Assembly: GCF_000172075.1 (NCBI RefSeq)
Contig: NZ_ABIC01000007.1
Coordinates: 1 to 64,000 of the forward strand
From: Shewanella benthica KT99
GTDB lineage: Bacteria > Pseudomonadota > Gammaproteobacteria > Enterobacterales > Shewanellaceae
Direction: 5' to 3'
Length of the DNA stretch: 64,000 nt
The position numbers and the translations under genes were made by a program. How positions within the stretch are numbered: the stretch's first letter is position 1; each line of letters starts with the position of its first letter. This document shows positions 56,923 to 64,000 of this stretch, piece after piece. The notes below the pieces were generated by a model that worked only from the letters and a program-made list of their open reading frames with translations, was not told the origin of the DNA and did no database searches.

Positions 56923-57483
56923 ATGAAGAAGGTTATAGTTGCTTTGGTTGCACTGGCACTGAGTGCCTGTAGTACACTAAAAACGAGTTCAGATTATGAT
57001 CCAGCAGCAAATTTTAACGATGTAAAGACCTATGCCTGGATCGTTAAAAAGACCCAAGACAGCACATATCATCTGGATGGTCTGATGGACCAGCGTATTC
57101 GTGCCGCAGTAGACAGCCAGTTATCGGCTAAAGGCATAACTCTTACCGATGCGGCCACCGCCGATATCTTAGTTAATTACCTGACCAAGGTTGATAAGAA
57201 AATTAACGTAGACACCTTCAGTACTAACTATGGTTATAACCCATATTATGGTTCTAGATGGGGATATAGTGGTAGCATGAATACTCAAACTAGGGTGCGT
57301 GAGTATGAAGTCGGCACCTTGATTTTAGACATGGTGAATCGTGAAACTGGCAAGCTTATCTGGCGTGGCTCTGTCGCCGATACCATTCGTGATCAGCATA
57401 CTCCTGAGGAGCGTGCTGAAGTTATCAATCATGCTATCTCTGAGATGTTAGTCAATTATCCGCCTAAGCCAGAAGCTAACTAG
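56923..57483 (+). CDS. DUF4136 lipoprotein
   Basis: 186 residues from ATG of MKKVIVALVALALSACSTL, GGAG upstream; the lipobox is LSAC with Cys16. DUF4136: YDPAANFNDVKTYAWI, then DQRIRAAVDSQLSAKGI, and GTLILDMVNRETGKLIWRG. A Tyr/Gly-rich insert (NYGYNPYYGSRWGYSG) lies in the middle. Outer-membrane lipoproteins of unknown role. Confidence 0.9.
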   Translation: MKKVIVALVALALSACSTLKTSSDYDPAANFNDVKTYAWIVKKTQDSTYHLDGLMDQRIRAAVDSQLSAKGITLTDAATADILVNYLTKVDKKINVDTFSTNYGYNPYYGSRWGYSGSMNTQTRVREYEVGTLILDMVNRETGKLIWRGSVADTIRDQHTPEERAEVINHAISEMLVNYPPKPEAN

Positions 57484-57540
57484 TATTCCTGCTACGGTTA
57501 GCTTCATATACTAATCTCGTTCTAATGCGGAACAAGATGA

Positions 57541-57570
57541 AAGGCGCTTCAGTAGGAGCGCTTTTTTTTG
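57541..57570 (+). terminator. Terminator after the DUF4136 gene
   Basis: AAGGCGCTTCAGTAGGAGCGCTTTTTTTT forms a short GC stem with a long T-run. 57,571-58,008 holds no gene I can support. Confidence 0.8.
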
Positions 57571-58008
57571 GCCCAATTTATACCTGATCAGACATAGACT
57601 AAAGTCCAGCTTATCAATTTTAATAGGGTGTTATTCTCTAACTCCATACCAGACATCCGGTAAATGTTGCTGATTATAATTGCTTGGAGCCCTGTCTCTG
57701 GCACCTATGATCAACTGCCTGTGCAATTTTAATAGATCCATATGTTTAGCTTTCGAACTGACCGTGTTTGTCAGCGGCTACTGACTGCACCGATTTAGTG
57801 ACTTAGCTAACTCGATTGGCTAAATTAGTAAATATTGGATTTTCGTGACTCGCGTAAAGTTTATAGTGCTAAGTAATTGCGAAATTTGCAGAAGGATATA
57901 AAATACGCCATATCTGCGAGGATAATCTTTAGCATTTCACGTCAGGGCCGATGAGCTATATAAGCCTGAGGCACAAGCCATAGGCGTCAATGGCCATATA
58001 GGTTACAA

Positions 58009-58581
58009 ATGATGAATAAATGTTGGCTAACTTTATTATTTTTTATTGGGCTTGTTCTCAGTCCGGTAGCATTTGGCTGGAATGATAGTGATAAAGATGG
58101 GGTACCTGATATTAAGGATGCCTGTCCGCATACGCCCATGGGCGTACTTGTCGATGCTTCAGGTTGTGACAAGAGTCGATTATTTAAGCCGATTTGTTTC
58201 AGCACAAGTGATGACAAGGTTTATCCCGAGACTTGTATCCAGGCCACTGAGTTAGCGTTAAACTTTGAGTTCGCTAAGACAGAGATACTCTATTCGCAAT
58301 GGCCTGTTCTCGCTCAAACAAAACAATTTTTTACAGCTAAATGACGTTAAGTTATGCCTCATTGGACATACTGATTCCGTCGGGAGTGTAGAGGCCAATC
58401 TGCTCTTATCCGAGGCAAGGGCAAAACTGTCATGGGGATCTTAGTTGATGATTATGGCTTTGACCCAGAGCGCTTTATCGTGAGAGGAATGGGAACACGA
58501 TCTCCACTTAGTACAAATGATACACCAGTAGGCAGGGCCTTAAATCGACGGGTCAATTTTTTGGTGGAGTTAAGTCACTAG
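58009..58581 (+). pseudogene. Frameshifted OmpA-like protein with TSP3-type repeat
   Basis: Signal peptide, then DSDKDGVPDIKDACPHTPMG (a calcium-binding thrombospondin type 3 motif) and NFEFAKTEILYSQWPVL. The first frame stops at 58,344. Removing one T of the T6 run near 58,327 restores LQLNDVKLCLIGHTDSVGSV (OmpA peptidoglycan-binding domain), and a second shift near 58,430 leads to VMGILVDDYGFDPERF, RVNFLVELSH. Two shifts make it non-functional. Confidence 0.82.
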
Positions 58582-58735
58582 GTGTCTAAAAGTAGGGTTC
58601 AGAGAGCCGCTTAGAATTTTTATTTGAATTAAACCTGAAATAAAACAGCTCATATTTATATGGGCTATTTTTCGGTGTTAAATTTGAATTGCGTTAACTC
58701 AGACATTTGTTTGGGAAAATTTAAGGGAGTAATAC

Positions 58736-59578
58736 ATGGAAAACTTGGAAGGTTTGATCGAGCAAGCGCCAGAGCTTATCGTGACCTATGGCATGAAGAT
58801 CATTTTTGCGATTGTTATTTTTATTATCGGTAAATACTGTGCCGGTCTTGCTAAGAAGCTATCTAGTAAGTTGATGACCAAACGTAAAGTGGATCCTACC
58901 GTTGTCTCATTTGTTTCAAATATGGCATGGTCACTGGTGTTTGTGTTCACCATAGTGGCCACGCTTGGACAAATTGGCGTACAGACAGCATCACTGGTTG
59001 CTGTTATCGGTGCCGCGGGTCTAGCGATTGGCTTGGCCCTACAAGGCTCACTGTCTAATTTCGCTTCAGGCGTCTTGATGGTGATGTTTCGCCCGTGTCG
59101 TGTCGGTGATTATGTTGAAGCCGCCGGTATCGCGGGTACAGTCAATGAGATCACTATATTCTCAACTAAGCTATTAACACCGGATAATAAACTTATCGTA
59201 GTGCCAAACTCGGCCATGATGGACGGCACAATCACTAACTACTCTGCGATGGAGACTCGTCGGGTCGATTTCGTTATCGGTGTTTCTTATGATGCAGATC
59301 TTCTTGAAACGAAGAAGGTACTGACACGCGTTATTGAGAATAACCAGTATGTATTGAAAGATCCTGTTTGCACTATCGCACTGTCTGAGCTTGCCGATTC
59401 GTCGGTTAATTTCGTGGTTCGCCCATGGGTTAAAGGCAGCGATTACTGGCCAGCTTATTTTGAAATTCTAGAGCAGATTAAACTTGCACTGGATGAAGCT
59501 AACATAGGTATTCCATATCCTCAGGTGGATATTCACTTGAAAGAGACACCAGCAGTTGCATCTTCTGTAGCAGCTTAA
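58736..59578 (+). CDS. mscS: MscS, small-conductance mechanosensitive channel
   Basis: 280 residues. Three helices (about 15-40, 60-82, 90-120); the pore helix reads ASLVAVIGAAGLAIGLALQG followed by LSNFASGVLMVMFRPCRVGD, the Gly/Ala packing of MscS. Beta domain IPYPQVDIHLKE at the end. Releases solutes at hypo-osmotic shock. Confidence 0.95.
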   Translation: MENLEGLIEQAPELIVTYGMKIIFAIVIFIIGKYCAGLAKKLSSKLMTKRKVDPTVVSFVSNMAWSLVFVFTIVATLGQIGVQTASLVAVIGAAGLAIGLALQGSLSNFASGVLMVMFRPCRVGDYVEAAGIAGTVNEITIFSTKLLTPDNKLIVVPNSAMMDGTITNYSAMETRRVDFVIGVSYDADLLETKKVLTRVIENNQYVLKDPVCTIALSELADSSVNFVVRPWVKGSDYWPAYFEILEQIKLALDEANIGIPYPQVDIHLKETPAVASSVAA

Positions 59579-59684
59579 GTCTACACTCTTATAGTGACAG
59601 TTAGGTCTTACTCACACGCTAGCGCATCGAGTAAGCAGGCTTGAAATAAGATAGCTGAAAGTTAGACGGCTAAAAGTTAAAAAG

Positions 59685-59714
59685 GAAAAAGGTCGGCATT
59701 TGCCAACCTTTTCT
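59685..59714 (+). terminator. Terminator after mscS
   Basis: AAAAGGT-CGGCA / TGCC-AACCTTTT hairpin, about 110 bases after mscS. Remaining gene-free DNA extends to 60,213. Confidence 0.75.
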
Positions 59715-59765
59715 ATGTCTGGAACATTTATGCCACTAAAATCCTAGGATCTAGATCCTCAGGGC

Positions 59766-59962
59766 CTAATGTAGCTCACCATATTGATAATCAAATTTTG
59801 GATTGCACAAGATGTCACGAATAATGCCACCAAAAACCCCCGTTACTAGCGGGCTATACCCGAGTAATAGTGTCTTCTGGGCACCGACAATAGAAAATAC
59901 TGCTAAGCCAGAGAAGGCTGATAAATTGAACTTCTTGCATAATAAAGAGTGCCACTGAGTAA
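59766..59962 (-). pseudogene. Relic of a UPF0126/TRIC-channel membrane protein
   Basis: Minus strand frame: FNLSAFSGLAVFSIVGAQKT, LLLGYSPLVTGVFGG, GIIRDILCNPKFDYQYGELH then stop. The pattern SIVGAQK...GGIIRDIL belongs to the YicG/YadS (UPF0126) family. Only about 55 of some 200 residues are left. Confidence 0.65.
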
Positions 59963-60213
59963 AAGGAGACGGATTCTGCCTGATGAAAAGCCAAAGAGAC
60001 AGGTATAAATATTGTTTAACTGTTCATTTGTCGTCATTTGGGTCTGTTGTTAATGTCTTGTCGGTTTTTTATGGTGTAAAGCCCGGTTTAACTGGGGATG
60101 ATTGCTGACTTTGTCTTATGCTCTAACGACCTTTGTTTTTGGCGGGTAAATACTGGTACTCGCTATGTTCAGGGAGTAGTATTCATGCCTCAAAATCATA
60201 AACAGAGGCTAAG

Positions 60214-61224
60214 ATGATCGATTTTCGCAGTGATACAGTAACCAAGCCAACGACTGCAATGCGCGCGGCAATAGCCAATGCCGAAGTAGGAGATGATGTT
60301 TATGGCGATGATCCTACGGTAAACAGTTTAGAGGCAATGGCCGCCGAGATGTATGGCTTCGATGGTGCCTTATTCACTTCATCTGGTACTCAAGCAAACT
60401 TATTGGCACTGATGGCTCATTGTGAGCGTGGTGATGAGTATATTTGTGGTCAGCAAGCGCATAACTACAAGTTTGAAGGAGGCGGCGCGGCAGTACTCGG
60501 CAGCATCCAGCCTCAGCCTCTTACTAATCAAGCTGACGGCAGTATCTTACTTACCGATATTCAGGCGGCAATTAAGCCTGATGATGTCCACTTTGCTCGC
60601 ACTCAACTGCTCAGTCTCGAGAACACCATAGGGGGTAAAGTCTTGCCCCAGGCCTATTTGGCACAAGCGCAAACGTTAGCATTCGACAACAAGCTGAAAA
60701 TCCACTTAGATGGGGCTCGAGTCGCTAATGCGGCCGTTGCGCAAAATATCGCAATCGCTGACATTACCCAATATTTTGATTCCGTTTCTATCTGCCTCTC
60801 TAAAGGCCTGTGTGCCCCGGTAGGATCCTTGCTTTTAGGTGATGAGCGCTTAATTCATAAAGCCAGGCGCTGGCGCAAGATGCTTGGCGGTGGCATGCGC
60901 CAAGCCGGTATTTTAGCCGCAGCGGCTAAACTGGCTATCACTGACCAAGTCGATCGTCTGGCTATCGATCATGACAATGCGCGCTATTTAGCCGAGTGTC
61001 TGTCTGAGCTTGATGAATTTGAGATAGATCTGACGCAGGTGCAAACCAATATGCTGTTTGCTGAGGTAAAGCAAGATGTGGACATTATGCATATTGCGAC
61101 TGAGCTCAAGTCTCAGGGGATATTAATCAGCCCAGGCTCCACTTTGAGGCTAGTGACCCATGCCGATATCAGCCGAGCCGATATCGATACCTTTATCGCT
61201 AAACTAAAAGGCTTGTTGGCTTAA
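60214..61224 (+). CDS. ltaE: LtaE, low-specificity L-threonine aldolase
   Basis: 336 residues: MIDFRSDTVTKPTTAMRAAI, VGDDVYGDDPTVNSLE, LFTSSGTQANLLALM, LDGARVANA and PLP lysine Lys197 in CLSKGLCAPVGSLL. Cleaves L-threonine and L-allo-threonine to glycine and acetaldehyde. Single gene followed by a terminator. Confidence 0.95.
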   Translation: MIDFRSDTVTKPTTAMRAAIANAEVGDDVYGDDPTVNSLEAMAAEMYGFDGALFTSSGTQANLLALMAHCERGDEYICGQQAHNYKFEGGGAAVLGSIQPQPLTNQADGSILLTDIQAAIKPDDVHFARTQLLSLENTIGGKVLPQAYLAQAQTLAFDNKLKIHLDGARVANAAVAQNIAIADITQYFDSVSICLSKGLCAPVGSLLLGDERLIHKARRWRKMLGGGMRQAGILAAAAKLAITDQVDRLAIDHDNARYLAECLSELDEFEIDLTQVQTNMLFAEVKQDVDIMHIATELKSQGILISPGSTLRLVTHADISRADIDTFIAKLKGLLA

Positions 61225-61272
61225 CGCTGCTGGTTATTGGCTAATTTTTCAGAAATGAGTAAATCGGGTCAT

Positions 61273-61301
61273 AAAAAAGTCTGCCGAGGCAGACTTTTTT
61301 G
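61273..61301. terminator. Terminator between ltaE and the phosphatase group
   Basis: AAAAAAGTCTGCC-GAG-GCAGACTTTTTT; works in both directions. Confidence 0.87.
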
Positions 61302-61373
61302 TTTTTACTATTCGCAGCAGCAAGGCTAATAGCAAGATTCGTTATCTACTGTTAGCGTCTCATTAACGTATCG

Positions 61374-62198
61374 TTAGTGTGAGTGGCCACTATGACCATC
61401 GCCGGGCATCTGTTGTCCGTTACTATTATAAAATCCTGAGCTGCCGTGTTGAATGAAGCCCTGAGTGATCATCTTGGCGATAAAGGGATCTGACTCGCTG
61501 TCGCCGACATCGGCAAAATCGATATCTTTGTATCCCGCAGTCAAGGTCTTAAAATCCACTGATGTGACAGGCTTCACCTCGATGAGTTGATAAGTGAGTC
61601 GTTGCTCATTTTCACCTGTCGTGAGGCGATAGGGGAGTTCGAGTGATGTTGCCCACTGCAGGCTCACCTCTAGCCCTCCCTGTTCACCGCTAAAACTCTC
61701 AAGGGTCAGGCAAGTGTGCTGGATATCATCGGCTTGCTTAAGCTCAGAGCGTACATCTGGTGAGACTAGATGAAAGACTTGTTCTAAATCATAGCTGATA
61801 TTGAGGGATAGAAGGTCGCCGGTGCGATAACTCACGGAGCGCTTATCCATTGGAAAATAGCGAATATATTCGCCGTTGCGCTGCCAGGCCTCGAAGGTTT
61901 GCGGCGACCTTTGGTAGATAACCGTATCTTGGTAGCGTGTCAGTTGCAGCTCATGGCTTAGCTTACCCGAGTCATCTCCCTTGAATATCACATAAGTTGC
62001 GCTGAGCTGGCTTGGGGATACGCCGTCGCATACCTGCCGCGCCTTGTGAGCCAGCTCGACACCCAAGGCTGGCTGGGCCTGCGTCGATTGGCTCGCTGTT
62101 AATAGGTTAGCTGCAGTGGCATGACTCGCTGTCGAATGAGCCGACACTGTGTGAACGAAACAGACGAGTAGGGCGGCGCTAAGCAAAGAATACTTCAT
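61374..62198 (-). CDS. Secreted hypothetical protein linked to alkaline phosphatase
   Basis: 274 residues, signal peptide to about 20 (VSAHSTA). His-rich at both ends (AHSTASHATAA; the last residues GHSGHSH), which may bind metal. The middle has beta-rich LTRYQDTVIYQRSPQTFEAW and TYQLIEVKPVTS. Family not recognised. It lies 87 bases downstream of the alkaline phosphatase gene on the same strand. Confidence 0.7.
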   Translation of the reverse strand: MKYSLLSAALLVCFVHTVSAHSTASHATAANLLTASQSTQAQPALGVELAHKARQVCDGVSPSQLSATYVIFKGDDSGKLSHELQLTRYQDTVIYQRSPQTFEAWQRNGEYIRYFPMDKRSVSYRTGDLLSLNISYDLEQVFHLVSPDVRSELKQADDIQHTCLTLESFSGEQGGLEVSLQWATSLELPYRLTTGENEQRLTYQLIEVKPVTSVDFKTLTAGYKDIDFADVGDSESDPFIAKMITQGFIQHGSSGFYNSNGQQMPGDGHSGHSH

Positions 62199-62285
62199 AA
62201 CAACTCCTGTGCTTTGGATTGTTTGAGTGAAGGCCGTCTAAGTCATACTGATGGGTATAAGATTAGACGGCCCGATAAACAGAGC

Positions 62286-63899
62286 TTATAGAGCCGTTTC
62301 GGCTTTTTCGACTAAGCTAGCGGCGTGGTTTATCACATGGAAAATATGGTTCTGCTCTACAGTGCCTTGCACTAAGTGTGCACCGGGTCCGCTGGCAAAA
62401 ATTGCCACATCTTCACCCGCATGGGTTTCAGAGCTTAATGGCACCAAGGCTTCTTGATGGAATCCAGCACTTTGTGTATCCACATAGTTGAGGTCGAAAC
62501 GACCGGCTGCTATTGGTAGGCCATAGCGCTCATCTCCGCCAGTTTCCAAGGCTGCGTAACCGCGACCATTGGTGTAGCCCACTGTTGTGTAGGGCATGCC
62601 GTTGGCATCGGTAGAGTTAGTGACTGCAGGCATACCACTGGCATCATTGCCCTTCACTAGCCCTAGGATTGGATTACCTCGAGTCGGGTATCCGGCAATG
62701 GTGAACACATGGCTGTGATCTGCGGTAACTATAAGCAGAGTATCCTTGCTAGAGGTTTTTTCCATGGCGACGCGCACGGCTTCAGATAGAGCAATTGTGT
62801 CATATAGTGCTCTGGCGGCATTGCCTGCATGGTGGGCGTGGTCGATGCGTCCCGCTTCTACGATAAGCATGAATCCCTTATCATTCTTCTTGAGAATGTC
62901 GATAGACTTGGCCGTCATCTCGGCAAGGGATGGCTCGCCAGTCGCGCCGTCTATCGTACGGTCGTAGTCATATTCCATATGAGATGAATTAAACAGGCCA
63001 AGGACATGGTCAGTGGTTGCAGGGTCTAATGCTAAGAAGCTGTCTCTGTCGGCAACATAAGCCGAGTTGGCATATTTAGCGGTCCACTCAGATGTTAAGT
63101 CACGGCCATCGAGTCGCTTACCACTCTTGCCTTCAGGACCTGTCATTGTCTCAGGGATAAATGCGCGACGTCCGCCACCCATAATCACGTTGATACCCGA
63201 GCCGTAGCTGTAATCCAGCAGTTGAGCCGCGATATCTTTACAGCCGTAGGTTATGGCTTCTGGAGTCAGATCCGCATCACTTTCCCAGTTGCGTTCAGGA
63301 GTATGGGCATAGGTTGCGGCTGGGGTTGCATGGGTGATACGGGCGGTAGAAATCACTCCCGTGGACATGCCGGCGATAGAGGCAATCTCGATGGAAGTCA
63401 TTAGATCTTGTCCCTGAGTCGAGGCACAATTTCCGCGAATCACGCCTTCTGCCTGTGAAAGTACACCTACATCGGTTTTAACTCCTGTAACCATGGCCGT
63501 CATGGTGCCAGCAGAATCGGGTGTTTGACCGTCAACGTTGTAGGTCTTAGCCAGGCCAAGATAGGGTAGGGTCTCGAACGAAAGTGAGTTTTCTTCGCCT
63601 GTGTTGCCTTTAAGTTGACCATCTAAGATCCTAGCCGCTGTTACAGTAGAAATACCCATACCATCACCGACGAAAAGAATAATATTCTTCGCCGCGCCGC
63701 TCTGGTTATTAACCGTTAGTTCACCGGCCTGAATTACACGACGTTGGCCATCTATGTACCACTCATTGACTGCGGACCAATCTTTACCATCGCTGCCATT
63801 GTTACCGTCACTGCCGTTTGTGCCATTGTCACCGTCGCTACCACACGCCGCCAAACCTAAAATTGCTGCCATCGACAGTACGAGAAATTTCTTATTCAT
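62286..63899 (-). CDS. Alkaline phosphatase, lipoprotein type
   Basis: 537 residues. Lipoprotein signal (LGLAACGSDGDNG), then a Gly/Asn/Ser/Asp linker made of GSDGNNGSDG units. Catalytic motifs of the PhoA superfamily: ILFVGDGMGISTV, PDSAGTMTAMVTG with nucleophile Ser129, RIDHAHHAGNAARALYDT and VTADHSHVF. Larger than E. coli PhoA, with an extra region near 230-310. Releases phosphate from esters at the cell surface or periplasm. A paralogue begins just upstream. Confidence 0.93.
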   Translation of the reverse strand: MNKKFLVLSMAAILGLAACGSDGDNGTNGSDGNNGSDGKDWSAVNEWYIDGQRRVIQAGELTVNNQSGAAKNIILFVGDGMGISTVTAARILDGQLKGNTGEENSLSFETLPYLGLAKTYNVDGQTPDSAGTMTAMVTGVKTDVGVLSQAEGVIRGNCASTQGQDLMTSIEIASIAGMSTGVISTARITHATPAATYAHTPERNWESDADLTPEAITYGCKDIAAQLLDYSYGSGINVIMGGGRRAFIPETMTGPEGKSGKRLDGRDLTSEWTAKYANSAYVADRDSFLALDPATTDHVLGLFNSSHMEYDYDRTIDGATGEPSLAEMTAKSIDILKKNDKGFMLIVEAGRIDHAHHAGNAARALYDTIALSEAVRVAMEKTSSKDTLLIVTADHSHVFTIAGYPTRGNPILGLVKGNDASGMPAVTNSTDANGMPYTTVGYTNGRGYAALETGGDERYGLPIAAGRFDLNYVDTQSAGFHQEALVPLSSETHAGEDVAIFASGPGAHLVQGTVEQNHIFHVINHAASLVEKAETAL

Positions 63900-63926
63900 G
63901 ATTTGCTCCAGATGAGTACTGTTTGA

Positions 63927-64000
63927 TTAGTATTTTGTGCCGCCAAGCGATTGCGCCTGGTTGATGATATGGAAGATCACATTCTGCTCGATAACACCTT
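63927..64000 (-). CDS. Second alkaline phosphatase, C-terminal end
   Basis: The minus frame at the window edge reads GVIEQNVIFHIINQAQSLGG then TKY and stop, parallel to GTVEQNHIFHVINHAASLVE of the neighbouring phosphatase. So a paralogous gene lies upstream in tandem, mostly outside the window. Confidence 0.8.
   Translation of the reverse strand, partial: GVIEQNVIFHIINQAQSLGGTKY

Overview
The window is gamma-proteobacterial chromosome and most likely Shewanella. The block yqgE-ruvX-(pilU, pilT)-yggS-proC-yggT-DUF4426-rdgB-hemW and the block yggX-mutY-trmB-yggL-glsB-yggN follow the order known for this group. Pentahaem NrfA, NnrS, the UbiTUV set, EAL/HDOD signalling proteins and IS1595/IS66 remnants also fit. 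The many decayed genes (at least twelve) suggest a specialised lineage undergoing gene loss, such as a cold or deep-sea Shewanella. The species is an inference; no rRNA or phylogenetic marker was compared.

Layout. 1-4,800: end of a P-II gene, a broken LacI regulator, repeats, a CBS protein, a YjiH membrane protein and a DUF998 protein. 4,900-7,700: ubiV-ubiU facing away from ubiT (O2-independent ubiquinone hydroxylation). 7,870-9,673: a dead acyl-CoA dehydrogenase gene. 9,750-13,115: a heavy-metal locus with merR and merT, a tiny exported peptide and a GDCCVYC protein on +, facing a second unit on - (HMA protein, outer-membrane channel, CC membrane protein). That second unit has its own MerR-type promoter. 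No merA is present. 13,300-19,300: yfhL, trhP with an ideal FNR box, HDOD and degenerate-GGDEF/EAL proteins, a thioesterase and a periplasmic binding protein. 19,500-25,600: DEAD-box helicase, PAP2 phosphatase, nnrS (NsrR-like site), nrfA and a 266-bp MITE-like element. 25,800-30,200: HemN-like radical SAM protein, a dead glycerophosphodiesterase, and metY with a MetJ box. 30,200-34,980: decay zone with a dead two-component system, a lipoprotein gene split by a 13-bp triplicate, and relics of a LysR gene and of N-acetylglucosamine genes. 34,981-36,780: two tRNA-Phe/tRNA-Thr units, fragments of tRNA-Thr, and six exact-period 129-bp repeats that each carry the 3' half of tRNA-Thr. 37,000-52,300: housekeeping blocks and pilT/pilU. 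52,400-54,800: nested remains of two IS1595-type elements and one IS66. 54,900-64,000: ruvX, yqgE, yciH, DUF4136 lipoprotein, dead ompA-like gene, mscS, ltaE, and alkaline phosphatase genes in tandem.

Connections. Several genes serve life with little oxygen: UbiTUV and TrhP hydroxylate without O2, NrfA reduces nitrite, and NnrS belongs to nitric-oxide defence. FNR-like and NsrR-like sites sit at ubiTUV, trhP and nnrS. The most unusual structure is the tRNA-Thr-derived repeat array, which resembles in principle the tyrT repeats of Escherichia coli but has a different unit.
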